Origin: Paraburkholderia elongata
GTDB taxonomy: Bacteria > Pseudomonadota > Gammaproteobacteria > Burkholderiales > Burkholderiaceae
NCBI RefSeq assembly: GCF_013177735.1
Contig: NZ_WOEZ01000176.1
Coordinates: 1-38,266 of the forward strand
DNA: 38,266 bases
Reading direction: 5' to 3'
Within the stretch, counting starts at the first letter, position 1; each line of letters opens with the position of its first letter. This document shows positions 24,800-33,745 of this stretch, in pieces. Position numbers and translations under genes: made by a program. Below the pieces are notes generated by a model that made no database searches, had not been told where the DNA came from, and saw only the letters and a program-made list of their open reading frames with translations.

Positions 24800-26412
24800 C
24801 TTGCAGGGGTGGTTTGGTGGTTTTCGACGCCACTTTTGACTGCTTCGCGCAAGCGGTATTTGAGCACCTTGCCTGCCGCGCTGACCGGCAACTGATCGAC
24901 CAGCGTGAGATGCCGCGGCACCTTGTAGTTCGCCATGTTCTTGCGGGCCCAGTCGGTCAGCTCTTCCGGGCTCGCGTGCTCGCCCGAACGCAGCACCACA
25001 TACGCATGCCCTACCTCGCCGAGCCGTTCGTCGGGAACGCCGACCAGCGCGACTTGGGCCACCGCCGGATGGGCGCTGAACAGCCGCTCGATCTCAGCCG
25101 GATAGCAGTTGAAGCCGCCGACGATGAACATGTCCTTGATGCGGTCGGTGATGCGCAAATAGCCGCGTTCGTCGAGCGTGCCGAGGTCGCCGGTGTGCAG
25201 CCAGCCTTCATCGTCGATCGTCTCGAAGGTGGCGTCCTGCTGGCCGAAATAGCCCTGCATCACGTTGTAGCCGCGAATCAGGACTTCCCCTGTTTCGCCG
25301 ATGGCAACCGCATCGCCGCTAGTGTCAGCAATACGAATTTCCACGCCGGGCATCGCACGGCCCGACGTGTGAGCGACGGTCTCGGCGTCGTCGCCACTGC
25401 GGCACAGCGCGGCAAAACCGCATGATTCAGTGAGGCCGTAGCCCGTCAGCACGGTTTCGAAACCTAGTTGCGCGCGCATCCTTTCGATGAGACTCGGTGC
25501 GATCGCGGCAGCACCCGTCACCGCGACCCGCAATGACGACAGATCGCGCGTGGCCAGATCCGGCATATCGAGCAACGCGTGATACAGCGTCGGCGGCCCC
25601 GGCAATACGGACACGCGATCACGCACGATGCGTTCGAGCACGCGCTCCGGGTTGAACACCAGATGCGGCAACACGGTTGCACCGCCCGCGAACGCCGCGA
25701 GCCAGCCGGCCTTGTAGCCGAACGCATGAAAGAACGGATTGACGATCAGATAGCGGTCGCTTTCGCGCAGCGTCGCGATCTGCGCCCAATCGTGAATCGC
25801 GCGCAGGTTCTGGCCGTGCGTGGTCATCACGCCCTTCGGGCGGCCCGTCGTGCCGGACGTGAACATGATGTCCATCAACGTGTCGGGACGCACCGCCGCC
25901 TCGCGGGCGCGAAACGCGTCCATCGAGGTGCCGGCCGCGCGCAGCAGAAACGCGTCCCAGGTTTCGTCGCAGCCGCCGCTCGCTTCCGCCGCAGGGCCGT
26001 CGAACACCACTACTCGTTCAAGCGTCACAGGACGGTGCGCCGCCAGCATGGCCGGATACGAATCGCCGAGGAAGGTGCCGCAGCAGAACAGCAGCCGCGC
26101 GCCGCTGTCCTCGAGAATCGCCGCGGCTTCCAGGCCCTTCATGCGGGTATTGATCGGCACCAACGCTGCTCCCGCGCTGTGAATCGCGAGCGCCGCCACG
26201 ATCCATTCCGCGATGTTCGGCGCCCAGATCGCGACACGCTCGCCCGGCTGGATGCCGCAGCTCATCAGCGCACGCGCCGCTTCGATCCGCGCAGCGTCCA
26301 GTTGCGCATAGCTCAGGTTGCTCCCGGCTGTTTCGATCGCGATGCGCGTGCCGTAGCGCGCGGCGCCGCGCGCGATCAGAGCGGGCGTCGTCAGGATGTG
26401 GTTGAGCGTCAT
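24796..26412 (-). CDS. fadD3: HIP-CoA synthetase (FadD3)
   Basis: This 538-residue adenylate-forming acyl-CoA synthetase has the P-loop FTSGTTGRPKG (about 184-194), YGLTESCG, the HTGDLGTLDERGYLRITDR hinge, KDMFIVGGFNCYPAEIE, and a C-terminal lysine in SAAGKVLKYRLRE. The N-terminal half (IWAPNIAEWIVAALAIHSAG, LVPINTRMKGLEAA) and the VNPFFHAFGYKAGWL segment agree with mycobacterial FadD3, which activates the HIP propanoate so that rings C/D can be degraded. I chose ATG 26412 (MTLNHILTTPALIARGA); the frame extends further upstream but without family sequence. It is the last gene of the hsaA operon, after kshB, and its stop overlaps the convergent peroxidase stop, leaving no room for an ordinary terminator. 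Confidence 0.88.
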   Translation of the reverse strand: MTLNHILTTPALIARGAARYGTRIAIETAGSNLSYAQLDAARIEAARALMSCGIQPGERVAIWAPNIAEWIVAALAIHSAGAALVPINTRMKGLEAAAILEDSGARLLFCCGTFLGDSYPAMLAAHRPVTLERVVVFDGPAAEASGGCDETWDAFLLRAAGTSMDAFRAREAAVRPDTLMDIMFTSGTTGRPKGVMTTHGQNLRAIHDWAQIATLRESDRYLIVNPFFHAFGYKAGWLAAFAGGATVLPHLVFNPERVLERIVRDRVSVLPGPPTLYHALLDMPDLATRDLSSLRVAVTGAAAIAPSLIERMRAQLGFETVLTGYGLTESCGFAALCRSGDDAETVAHTSGRAMPGVEIRIADTSGDAVAIGETGEVLIRGYNVMQGYFGQQDATFETIDDEGWLHTGDLGTLDERGYLRITDRIKDMFIVGGFNCYPAEIERLFSAHPAVAQVALVGVPDERLGEVGHAYVVLRSGEHASPEELTDWARKNMANYKVPRHLTLVDQLPVSAAGKVLKYRLREAVKSGVENHQTTPAS

Positions 26413-26479
26413 GGTGAATTCGATGGATGGGGTTCGCGGCAAGCGCAACACGCGAGAGCCGCGCGTGCGAACCGCGAAC

Positions 26480-27634
26480 CTAGTCGGGGAAAACCACGCG
26501 CAGCGTCGCGCTGGCAGGTGTCGCACTACAGGCAAGCGTCCAGCCGTCGGTCAGATCGGCCGCATCGAGCACGTGGTTGGCATTCAGATTCACGCTGCCG
26601 GATTCGACCCGGCACATGCAGGCACCGCATAAGCCACTGCGGCACGAGTTCGGGGCCGGCACGTCGGCGCGCAGCATGGCGTCGAGCAGGGTTTCACCGG
26701 TTTCGCAGATGAAGGTGAAGGTGTGGCCGTCGAGCACGGTTTCGATTGCGGCGTTGGCGGCGGGGGCCGTCTGGGCCGAGTCAGAGGCCAGGGGCACGTC
26801 GGGCAGTTGTGGCGCTGCGGGGGTGGTGCGCGCTGCGGGTACGCCAGTCTCGCCGCTTGCTCCAGTTGCTCCAGTTGCTCCAGTCGCTCCAGTCGCTCCG
26901 GTCACACCAGGCGCAGCCGGCAAATCCGGCAGCGAAGCAAACCGCTCCACATGCACCTTCGCTCGCGGCAACCCCAGCCCAAGCATTGCTGCCAACGCAT
27001 TCTCCATAAACAGCGCCGGCCCGCAGATAAAGCATTCCTGCGTGCTCCACGGCCGCGCCAGCTCTTCCAGATGACGCTGCTGTGGAATGCCCTGCACGCT
27101 ATCGAGCCAGTGAATCACCCGCAATCTTCCCGCGTGCCGCTGCCCGAGTTGCCGCAGTTCCTCGCTGAAAATCACCGACTGCGCGTCCCGATTCGCGTAG
27201 ATCAGGGTCAGCATGCCGCGCCCGTTCACCAGCGCGGACTTGAGGATCGACAGCACCGGCGTGATGCCGCTGCCGCCCGCGAACAGAAGCAGGTCGCCGT
27301 CGAGCGAACGCGGCGTGAACACGCCCGCGGGCACCATCACGTCGAGCTCGTCGCCGGGCTGAACGCTGTCGCACATCCAGTTCGACACGCGCCCATCGCG
27401 TACCCGCTTGATGGTGATCTTCGGCGCGCGGTCGATGCCCGGTGCGCTCGAGAGCGAATAACAGCGCTGCACGATCGCATCCGCGCACGGCACCTTGAGC
27501 GTGAGAAACTGCCCCGGGCGATAGCTGAAGGCATCGTGCAGCGCAGGCGGCAGATCGAACACGAAAGAGCGCGCGTCGGCGCTCTCCGCGATCACGTCCG
27601 CCACTTTGAGGCGATGAAAACGCGAATCGGCCAT
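26480..27634 (-). CDS. kshB: 3-ketosteroid 9alpha-monooxygenase reductase subunit (KshB)
   Basis: This 384-residue iron-sulfur flavoprotein passes electrons from NAD(P)H to KshA. The FAD domain carries RCYSLSS (57-63), the nucleotide domain GGSGITP (120-126) and CGPALFMENAL, and the C-terminal plant-type [2Fe-2S] domain Cys331, 336, 339 and 369. The order FAD-NAD-ferredoxin is that of KshB/PaaE. The linker between reductase and ferredoxin parts (about 237-297) is unusually long and contains a run of Gly-Ala-Thr triplets, residues 243-264, followed by a Pro/Ala-rich stretch. The ATG has no strong ribosome site and lies 11 bp after the SDR stop, so coupling is likely. KshA is encoded 25 kb away, under a matching operator. 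Confidence 0.88.
   Translation of the reverse strand: MADSRFHRLKVADVIAESADARSFVFDLPPALHDAFSYRPGQFLTLKVPCADAIVQRCYSLSSAPGIDRAPKITIKRVRDGRVSNWMCDSVQPGDELDVMVPAGVFTPRSLDGDLLLFAGGSGITPVLSILKSALVNGRGMLTLIYANRDAQSVIFSEELRQLGQRHAGRLRVIHWLDSVQGIPQQRHLEELARPWSTQECFICGPALFMENALAAMLGLGLPRAKVHVERFASLPDLPAAPGVTGATGATGATGATGASGETGVPAARTTPAAPQLPDVPLASDSAQTAPAANAAIETVLDGHTFTFICETGETLLDAMLRADVPAPNSCRSGLCGACMCRVESGSVNLNANHVLDAADLTDGWTLACSATPASATLRVVFPD
26859..26903. repeat. 9-bp in-frame tandem repeat in kshB
   Basis: Five units of GCTCCAGTT/GCTCCAGTC/GCTCCGGTC start at 26859, 26868, 26877, 26886 and 26895. On the coding strand they give the triplet Gly-Ala-Thr of the KshB linker. Unit changes are third-position only, so the peptide is perfectly regular. 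Confidence 0.85.
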
Positions 27635-27645
27635 GGCGGGCGAAC

Positions 27646-28410
27646 TCAGGCGACGCCCATGATCAACTGCGCATTGTCGATCCGATACTCGCTGCCGTTG
27701 ATGAAGCGCGAGTCATCCGAGGCGAGGAACAGCACCAGATTTGCAATGTCTTCGGGCAAGCACATGCGCGCATGCGGATCGACCGATTGCGTGAGCGCCT
27801 CGCGAGTTTCTTCGGCGGCGCCGAAGAACGGCGCGGTCATCGGTGTGAGAATGCCGTCCGGGTGAATCGTGTTGCAGCGCACCTTGTAGCCCTGCTGCTT
27901 GCAGTGCGCGGCAATCGCACGCGTCATCGCCGTCACCGCGCCCTTGCTGGCCGAATAGGCGCAGAACGCTCCGAGTCCGCCCAACGCCGCCACCGACGAC
28001 ATGTTGACGATCGATCCGCCCTTCTCCTTCATCGCCTTGACCGCCGCGCGGCAACCGAGAAAATAGCCCTCGGCATTGATGCGCAGCACGCGCTGCCATT
28101 GTTCGAGCGTGGTGTCTTCAATGCTGCCGAGCAACAGCACCGCAGCGTTATTGACCAGTACGTCCGGCGTGCCGAAGGCCGTTTGCGCGGCGCCGAATAC
28201 ATCGTTCCAGCCTGTTTCGGACGTGATGTCGTGACGCACGAACAGTGCGGCGTCGCCAATCTGAGCGGCCACTTCGCGGCCGGCTTCCTCGTTGACGTCG
28301 GTGAGCACGACACGCGCGCCTTCACGAGCGAACAGCAACGCATCCTGTTTGCCGACGCCGCTCGCGGCGCCCGTCACGACGGCGATCTTGCCTTTGAGTC
28401 TGTCTCCCAT
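27646..28410 (-). CDS. 3beta/17beta-hydroxysteroid dehydrogenase (SDR)
   Basis: This 254-residue SDR has TGAASGVG at the nucleotide site, NNAAV, SIVNMSSVAALGG carrying the catalytic Ser, and AYSASKGAVTAMTRA carrying Tyr-Lys. VLTDVNE places an Asp for NAD preference. The segment NTIHPDGILTPM and the ending VLFLASDDSRFINGSEYRIDN resemble the 3beta/17beta-HSD of Comamonas testosteroni, which oxidises testosterone and 3beta-hydroxysteroids to ketosteroids. The position inside the hsaA-kstD-kshB-fadD3 operon supports a role in the entry reactions. The ATG has a GAGAGAA site. Whether it prefers the 3 or the 17 position cannot be read from sequence. Confidence 0.82.
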   Translation of the reverse strand: MGDRLKGKIAVVTGAASGVGKQDALLFAREGARVVLTDVNEEAGREVAAQIGDAALFVRHDITSETGWNDVFGAAQTAFGTPDVLVNNAAVLLLGSIEDTTLEQWQRVLRINAEGYFLGCRAAVKAMKEKGGSIVNMSSVAALGGLGAFCAYSASKGAVTAMTRAIAAHCKQQGYKVRCNTIHPDGILTPMTAPFFGAAEETREALTQSVDPHARMCLPEDIANLVLFLASDDSRFINGSEYRIDNAQLIMGVA

Positions 28411-28431
28411 CTTCGTTCTCTCTTTTCAGTG

Positions 28432-30100
28432 TCAATCAGTTTCAGTCAGGGAATGGGCGGCGTTCGCGAGAACCACGCCCGCTGCGGCCCGGCCCGCCTG
28501 GCGGCCGGACCAGATACAGTCCGCGAGCGAGAGGCCGCTCACGTAATGATTCGATGCCAGGCCGCACGCGGCCCGGCCAGCGGCAAACAAACCCTCGATC
28601 GGCCTGCCCTGCGCGGACAGCACCGCGTTGCTCGTCTCGTCGACTCGCAAGCCGCCCAGGGTGATCGACGGGCACGGGAAAACGCGGCTGTCCGATGAAA
28701 TGTCGATCGCGTAGTAAGGGCCGTACATGAGCGGCTGCAACATGGCGGCGGATTTGCCGAACGCACGGTCGATGCCGTTAAGCGCGCCCAGGTTGTAGGC
28801 ATTGATGGTTCGCTCGAGCACCGCCGGATCGCTGCCGATGCGTGCGGCCAGGTCGGCCAGCGAGCCGGCGCGTTTGCGGCCTGCCAGCATCAACAGCATC
28901 GCGGGCACGCTTTGAAACGCCCACAGCTTGCCGCGCAAACATTCCCTGAGCGCGAGCTTCACGAGCCGCGCATCGAGAATCAGCCACGCGTGCCCTTCGC
29001 GGGTTTCGCACATCGCGTGGCCGAGCGCGGCGCCATAGACTTCCTCGTTGCAAAAGCGCTCGCCGCGGCGGTCCACGACGCAGCCTTGCGCCCATGCATA
29101 AGGCGGATTGATGAAGCGCCACGCCACCGGCAGACAAACCGAGCCGGATGCCCGAACCGTCGCAACCGGTTGTGCCAAGACGCCAGTTCGGCAGATAACG
29201 CGGCGCGTAGTGCGCCACCATCGACCGGTTGAAGATGAAGCCGCCGGTGCTCAACACCACCGCATCGGCCTTGATCGTAATGAGCCGGCCCTCGCGCTGC
29301 TCGATGCGATGGAGCGCGGCGCGTAACCGGTCGGCCCACGCCGGCATGCCGTTATGCACGCGCTCCGCCCAGCGCGCGAGCCGCCGATGCTGACGTTGCG
29401 CGCCGCCCGGTGCGACTTGCCAGATTTGCGCGCCGATCACGCGGCCCGTCGTATCCATGACGAGACGGCGCACGGCAGCATGGCACATCGTGTCGACGAA
29501 TGGCTGCGCATCCACCGCGCGCCGCAGCGTGTCGTACAGCACGCGCCCCGACATGCCGTCGCCGACCACCCGATGTCCACGCGGTGCCGGCGCATGCTCG
29601 CGCACAGCGTCGCCTACCGCCTCGTTGCCCGAGTAGTAGAGGTAATAGCGGTTCTGCGGATACGACGTCTTGCGCGGCGGCACCGACGCGGCAAAGCGCA
29701 CACCCAGGCTCTCGAGCCAGCGCAGCATATCGATGCTGCCCCCGCAAAAGCGTTTGAGCGTCGCCGCCGACACCGCGTCGCCCACTTCTTGCCGCAAGTA
29801 AGCGAACATCGCCTCGGGCGTGTCGCTGTAGCCTGCTTCGGTTTGATAGCGCGTGCCGCCGCCTGCGTAGACCACGCCACCGCTTTTCGCGCTCGCGCCG
29901 CCGCCCTCGAAACGCTCGACGATCCGCACTTTCGCACCGGCCGCCGCCGCTTCCAGCGCGGCACACGCGCCCGCCGCACCGAAGCCTGCGACCAGCACGT
30001 CGCACACATCGTCCCAACGCAAGGAGGCGGGATCGTCGACGATGAGCGGCGCTTCGACCGGCGTGACCGATCCCTGCTGTGCGGACGAATGGTTCTGCAT
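28432..30100 (-). pseudogene. FAD-dependent 3-ketosteroid dehydrogenase-like gene, frameshifted
   Basis: Two overlapping frames together make one KstD/fumarate-reductase-type flavoprotein. The N-terminal part, from ATG 30100 (MQNHSSAQQG), contains the FAD motif VLVAGFGAAGACAALEAAAAG and ASAKSGGVVYAGGGTRYQ, and reads on to GIRLGLSAGGVA. There the frame turns to non-family arginine-rich sequence. Family sequence resumes in another frame at about 29120 with WRFINPPYAW, then CVVDRRGERFCNEEVYGA, and ends with LASNHYVSGLSLADCIWSGR at the stop at 28432. Homologues as I remember them have about ten more residues between the two halves, so the lesion looks like a short deletion of a length not divisible by three. 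The type resembles delta4(5alpha)- or delta1-ketosteroid dehydrogenases. A sequencing error cannot be excluded. Confidence 0.75.
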
Positions 30101-30116
30101 CACGCCGCGTGCCCGA

Positions 30117-30635
30117 TCAGGCCGCTGCGCAGCGCACAGGCGCCGCAGCGGTGGTATAGACGCCGTCCACATACACCAGCGGATCGACCTCGCCGCTGAT
30201 CAGAACCTGCTCGACGCGGCCGATAAAGATCGCATGCGTGCCGTAGTCGAAGCGGCCATCCTGCGTGCAGATCAGACTCGCCTGCGCATCGTGCAGATAC
30301 GGCACGCCGTGATCCGAGCGCTGCCAGTTACCGGTCGTGAAGCGCTCTTCGCCTTTGAGGCGCCCACTGCAATCGATCGCAATGTGCTGGTGCTGCGCCG
30401 AAAGCACGTTCACGCAAAATGCCGCGCCCTTGTCGAGCGGAGGAAAAATCGACGACGTGCGGTTAATGCAGATCAAAAGCGATGGCGGTTCGGTCGAGAG
30501 CGAATCGACCGCGGTGGCCGACATCGAATAGCGCCGTTCACCGTCTCTGCAACTGATGACAGCGACCGAGCGTGCGAGGCGGCGCATCGCCAGCAGCATA
30601 TCGGCACGCAACGGGTGAGAAGTGAGTTCGGTCAT
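30117..30635 (-). CDS. hsaB: Flavin reductase component of 3-HSA hydroxylase (HsaB)
   Basis: This 172-residue flavin reductase is of the DIM6/NTAB family: RRLARSVAVISC, YSMSATAVDSLSTEPPSLLICINRTSS (flavin-binding region) and AAFCVNVLSAQHQHIA. It supplies reduced flavin to HsaA. The start overlaps the kstD stop (ATGA, 30632-30635). The surrounding order hsaA-kstD-hsaB supports the specific call; a generic flavin reductase serving the luciferase-like enzyme as well is conceivable. Confidence 0.85.
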   Translation of the reverse strand: MTELTSHPLRADMLLAMRRLARSVAVISCRDGERRYSMSATAVDSLSTEPPSLLICINRTSSIFPPLDKGAAFCVNVLSAQHQHIAIDCSGRLKGEERFTTGNWQRSDHGVPYLHDAQASLICTQDGRFDYGTHAIFIGRVEQVLISGEVDPLVYVDGVYTTAAAPVRCAAA

Positions 30636-32419
30636 GGCGTGACTCCGCGAAGTTCGTTGCTGGCAGCGCGTGCTGGTTCTGAAGTACTGCTGTCGCCGTC
30701 GCGATCATCGCCACCGTCGGCGAGATGATTGGCGGCGATGTAGCCAAAGGTCATGGCAGGTCCAAGCGTCGAGCCCGCACCGGGATAGCTCGCCCCCATC
30801 ATCGACGCGCTGGTGTTGCCGATCGCATAAAGCCCGGCGATGGGCGTGCCATCGGCGTGCAATACCCGGGCGCGGGCATCGGTGAGGAGACCGCCTTTGG
30901 TGCCGATGTCGCCCGCGTCGATACGCACGGCGTAAAACGGTCCGGTCCCGATCGGCGCGAGGCACGGATTCGGTTGAACGCTGGGGTCGCCGTAGTAGGT
31001 ATCGAACGCGTTGCCGCCCTTGGCGAATTCTTCGTCGATACCGGTCGCGGCGTACCGATTCATCTTCGCCACGGTGTCTCGCAAGCCTTGCGCAGCAACG
31101 CCGATTTGCGCGGCCAACGCATCGAGCGAATCGGCCTTGTAGAGCAGGGAACGAAACACCGCGGGGATACGGGAATCGGGCATCATCGCGCCGGGCATGA
31201 TCGGCCCGCACGGATATTTGTGGCGGAACTGCGCATCGAACACCATCCAGGCCGGTACGCACGCACCGGTTTGCGCATGGTCGCGATACATCGCCGGCAC
31301 GAACTCCGAATACGGCGCGGCCTCGTTGACGAAACGCTTGCCGAGTCCGTTGACCACCACGCAACCCGGCAGATTGCGTTCGACGAACAGCGCTCGCTGC
31401 TTTTCCTCGTGATCGACGTGGACGGTCGGCGCGCCCCACACATGCTCCATCAACGCAATCTGCGCGCCCAGTTTCAGACCGGCAGCAATCGCATCGCCCG
31501 TATTGTTCGGTGGGGTCGCGCTCCACTGCGCTTGCGTGGGACGCGACAGATAGCGCTCGCGCATCGCCTGATTGCGTTCGAAACCGCCGGCCGCGAGAAT
31601 CACGCCGCGCTTTGCAAGTACGCGCACATTTTTTCCATCGCGTTCCACCACGACGCCTGTTACGCGTCCGTCTGCTTCGAGCAACCCGGTCATCGGCGCG
31701 TTGAGCCAAAGCGGAATGTCCCGATCGAGCAACGCGCGACGCAGGCCCCCTGCCAACGCGTTGCCGAGCGTCAGGCGGCGATCGCGCCGCGAGCGGCTGC
31801 GCGCGCGTAGATCGAACCAGTAGCGGCCGAATTGCTTCAGCGCGAGCGCGATATAGCCGGGTGCTTTCGACAGCAGCATGTGCGCCTCTTTCGACGTCAC
31901 CGCGACCCGCCCGCCGATCAGCGTCCCTGGTGAAGGCAGCCGCAAGCGCGCGAATTCGTCACCGAGCGATGCGCCGTCCACCGGCAAAGGATCGAGCGCG
32001 CGGTAACCCGGCATCGATCCAGGCAGGTCCTGAAAGTAGTCCGCGTACTTGGGCAACGCTTCATAACGCACCGGTGTATTCGCTTCGACATAGCGCAGCA
32101 TCTCCGGCGCGGTGTCGAGATAAGCGTCGATCCGCTCGGTCGCGGTCACGCCTCTCGTGCAGGCGTCGATATAGGTTCGTGCGGCCTCGCGCGTGTCCGT
32201 GGCGCCCAGTTCGGCGATATGGTGGTTGCAGGGAATCCAGATGCCACCGCCCGACACCGCCGAGGTCCCACCGTACACATCGCTCTTTTCGAGCACGGCG
32301 ACGGACAGGCCGCGGTCGGCCGCGCGGCAGGCGGCCAGCATGCCGCCCGCACCGGAACCGACCACCACGACGTCGAACACAACCGTCTGCGTTTGCTGTT
32401 CGCTCATGGCGGCATCCAT
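30632..32419 (-). CDS. kstD: 3-ketosteroid delta1-dehydrogenase (KstD/TesH)
   Basis: This 595-residue FAD enzyme introduces the 1,2 double bond into ring A, for example converting androstenedione to androstadienedione. The N-terminal FAD motif is VVVVGSGAGGMLAACRAADRG, with SAVSGGGIWIPCNH close by. Near the C-terminus GPFYAVRIDAGDIGTKGGL carries the Tyr and Gly that correspond to catalytic Tyr487/Gly491 of the Rhodococcus enzyme, followed by ASYPGAGSTLGPAMTFG. The ATG at 32419 overlaps the hsaA stop as TGATG; an internal ATG at 32407 is possible. This copy is intact, whereas the paralogue in the same operon is broken, so the cell should keep delta1-dehydrogenation. Confidence 0.87.
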   Translation of the reverse strand: MDAAMSEQQTQTVVFDVVVVGSGAGGMLAACRAADRGLSVAVLEKSDVYGGTSAVSGGGIWIPCNHHIAELGATDTREAARTYIDACTRGVTATERIDAYLDTAPEMLRYVEANTPVRYEALPKYADYFQDLPGSMPGYRALDPLPVDGASLGDEFARLRLPSPGTLIGGRVAVTSKEAHMLLSKAPGYIALALKQFGRYWFDLRARSRSRRDRRLTLGNALAGGLRRALLDRDIPLWLNAPMTGLLEADGRVTGVVVERDGKNVRVLAKRGVILAAGGFERNQAMRERYLSRPTQAQWSATPPNNTGDAIAAGLKLGAQIALMEHVWGAPTVHVDHEEKQRALFVERNLPGCVVVNGLGKRFVNEAAPYSEFVPAMYRDHAQTGACVPAWMVFDAQFRHKYPCGPIMPGAMMPDSRIPAVFRSLLYKADSLDALAAQIGVAAQGLRDTVAKMNRYAATGIDEEFAKGGNAFDTYYGDPSVQPNPCLAPIGTGPFYAVRIDAGDIGTKGGLLTDARARVLHADGTPIAGLYAIGNTSASMMGASYPGAGSTLGPAMTFGYIAANHLADGGDDRDGDSSTSEPARAASNELRGVTP

Positions 32420-33624
32420 CAGACGAAGAAATCGGTGTTCGGGCGCCCGAGCATCACGGCGCCGAGATTCTGGCCGAAACGGTCGAGGTTGTTTGCGTAG
32501 TGCGCGCGCGCCGCATGCAGATCGAGAAAGCGCCGCACCAGCGGATTGCGGTTGTAAATGCCGTTGCCACCCGCATAGCGCAGCAGCGCGTTGGCGGCCT
32601 GCGCGCAGCGTTCGGCCACTTGCGCGGATTGATAACGGAAGTGCACACGCCGCTCGATCGATACCGCCGGGCCACCATTAGCCGCGGCGAGTAGCTCGGC
32701 AAAGTTGCGCATCAGCAGCACTTTCATTTCGTCGATCGCGACCGCTGCATTGGCGCAGGCGGATTGCGCGCCGGTGTCATCGGTGGTTTTCGCGCCGCTG
32801 TTGGCGCTCACTCGCGTGGCAGCATACGACGTGAAATCATCCAGCGCGCCCTGCAGTGCGCCGATGCAAGCGGTGCACACCGCGCGTACGAAGATTTGCG
32901 CAAACGGCAGTTGGAACAGCGGCGCATCGTTCACCGCGAGACCGGGGCTCGTGCCCATCATGCCGTCGATGGCTTTGTGCGTGCGATAGTCCGGCACGAA
33001 CGCATCGTTCACCACGATGTCGTGACTGCCCGTTGCGCGCAAGCCCAGCACATCCCAATCCTGTTCGATCGTGTAATCGCTTTTCGGCAGCAGGAAGGTA
33101 CGGTATTCCGGCGGTTCGCCTTCTTTTGCCGGCGGCACCAGCGCGCCGAGAAAGACCCATTCGCACAGTTCGCTGCCGCTCGAAAACTTCCAATGCCCGG
33201 ACAGCCGGAAACCGCCTTCAACCGGCGTCACACGACCCACCGGCATATAGGTCGACGCGATCAGCGTGCTTTGATCCTTGCCCCACACGTCCTGCTGCGC
33301 GCGTTCGTCGAACAGCGCCAGTTGCCAGTTGTGCACGCCGACCACGCCGTACACCCATGCGGTCGACATGCAGCCGCGCGCCACCGCCATCTGGATCTCG
33401 AAGAAGGTTTGCGGATCGAGTTCATAGCCTCCGTAACGCTTCGGCTGAAGCACCTTGAAAAAACCGGCGGCCTGAAAATCGGCCAGCGTTTCAGCGGGAA
33501 TCCGCCCATTCGCCTCGGCCTGCGCGGCACGCCCGGCGAGTACCGGCGCGAGCGCTTCGGCGCGGGCAATCAGTTCGGCTGCAAGGGCGTTCGAATCGTT
33601 GTCGCGATGCACGGCTGTCTCCAT
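32419..33624 (-). CDS. hsaA: 3-HSA hydroxylase, oxygenase component (HsaA)
   Basis: This 401-residue group D flavin monooxygenase has the acyl-CoA dehydrogenase fold and hydroxylates the phenolic A-ring product 3-HSA to the catechol 3,4-DHSA using reduced flavin from HsaB. Landmarks are FKVLQPKRYGGYELDPQTFF, CMSTAWVYGVVGVHNWQLAL, SGHWKFSSGSELCEW, VLGLRATGSHDIVV and the C-terminal GAVMLGRPNTDFFV, all typical of HsaA/TesA2. It is not an acyl-CoA dehydrogenase: the CoA-site motifs seen in the FadE proteins here are absent. It is the first gene of the second operon, with an operator-like site 73 bp upstream. The start ATG has only a weak ribosome site. Confidence 0.88.
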   Translation of the reverse strand: METAVHRDNDSNALAAELIARAEALAPVLAGRAAQAEANGRIPAETLADFQAAGFFKVLQPKRYGGYELDPQTFFEIQMAVARGCMSTAWVYGVVGVHNWQLALFDERAQQDVWGKDQSTLIASTYMPVGRVTPVEGGFRLSGHWKFSSGSELCEWVFLGALVPPAKEGEPPEYRTFLLPKSDYTIEQDWDVLGLRATGSHDIVVNDAFVPDYRTHKAIDGMMGTSPGLAVNDAPLFQLPFAQIFVRAVCTACIGALQGALDDFTSYAATRVSANSGAKTTDDTGAQSACANAAVAIDEMKVLLMRNFAELLAAANGGPAVSIERRVHFRYQSAQVAERCAQAANALLRYAGGNGIYNRNPLVRRFLDLHAARAHYANNLDRFGQNLGAVMLGRPNTDFFV

Positions 33625-33692
33625 GATGGCGCGCGAGATGGGTGTCGCGCCTATTCTGTTGGGTTCATCTTCGAGCTCCGGCTGCGGCGTCG

Positions 33693-33713
33693 CATCGTCT
33701 GAAGAGACTAGCG
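33693..33713 (-). promoter_or_regulatory. Steroid-regulon operator, site 3 (hsaA operon)
   Basis: The core GTCT-GAAG-AGAC (33697-33708) is a perfect inverted repeat. Read towards hsaA the flanks are CGCTA before and GATG after. A CAGAATAGG stretch (minus strand, 33651-33659) resembles the CAGAATAAG downstream of site 2, but lies further away here (49 bp centre to centre). Confidence 0.65.
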
Positions 33714-33745
33714 ACGCCCGCCTCGCCCGCTGTTATGTAACGACC

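Noticed and set aside
32419..33624. HsaA read as another acyl-CoA dehydrogenase
   Set aside because: It has the fold but lacks the FadE motifs, ends with the HsaA-type LGRPNTDFFV, and sits with a flavin reductase gene.
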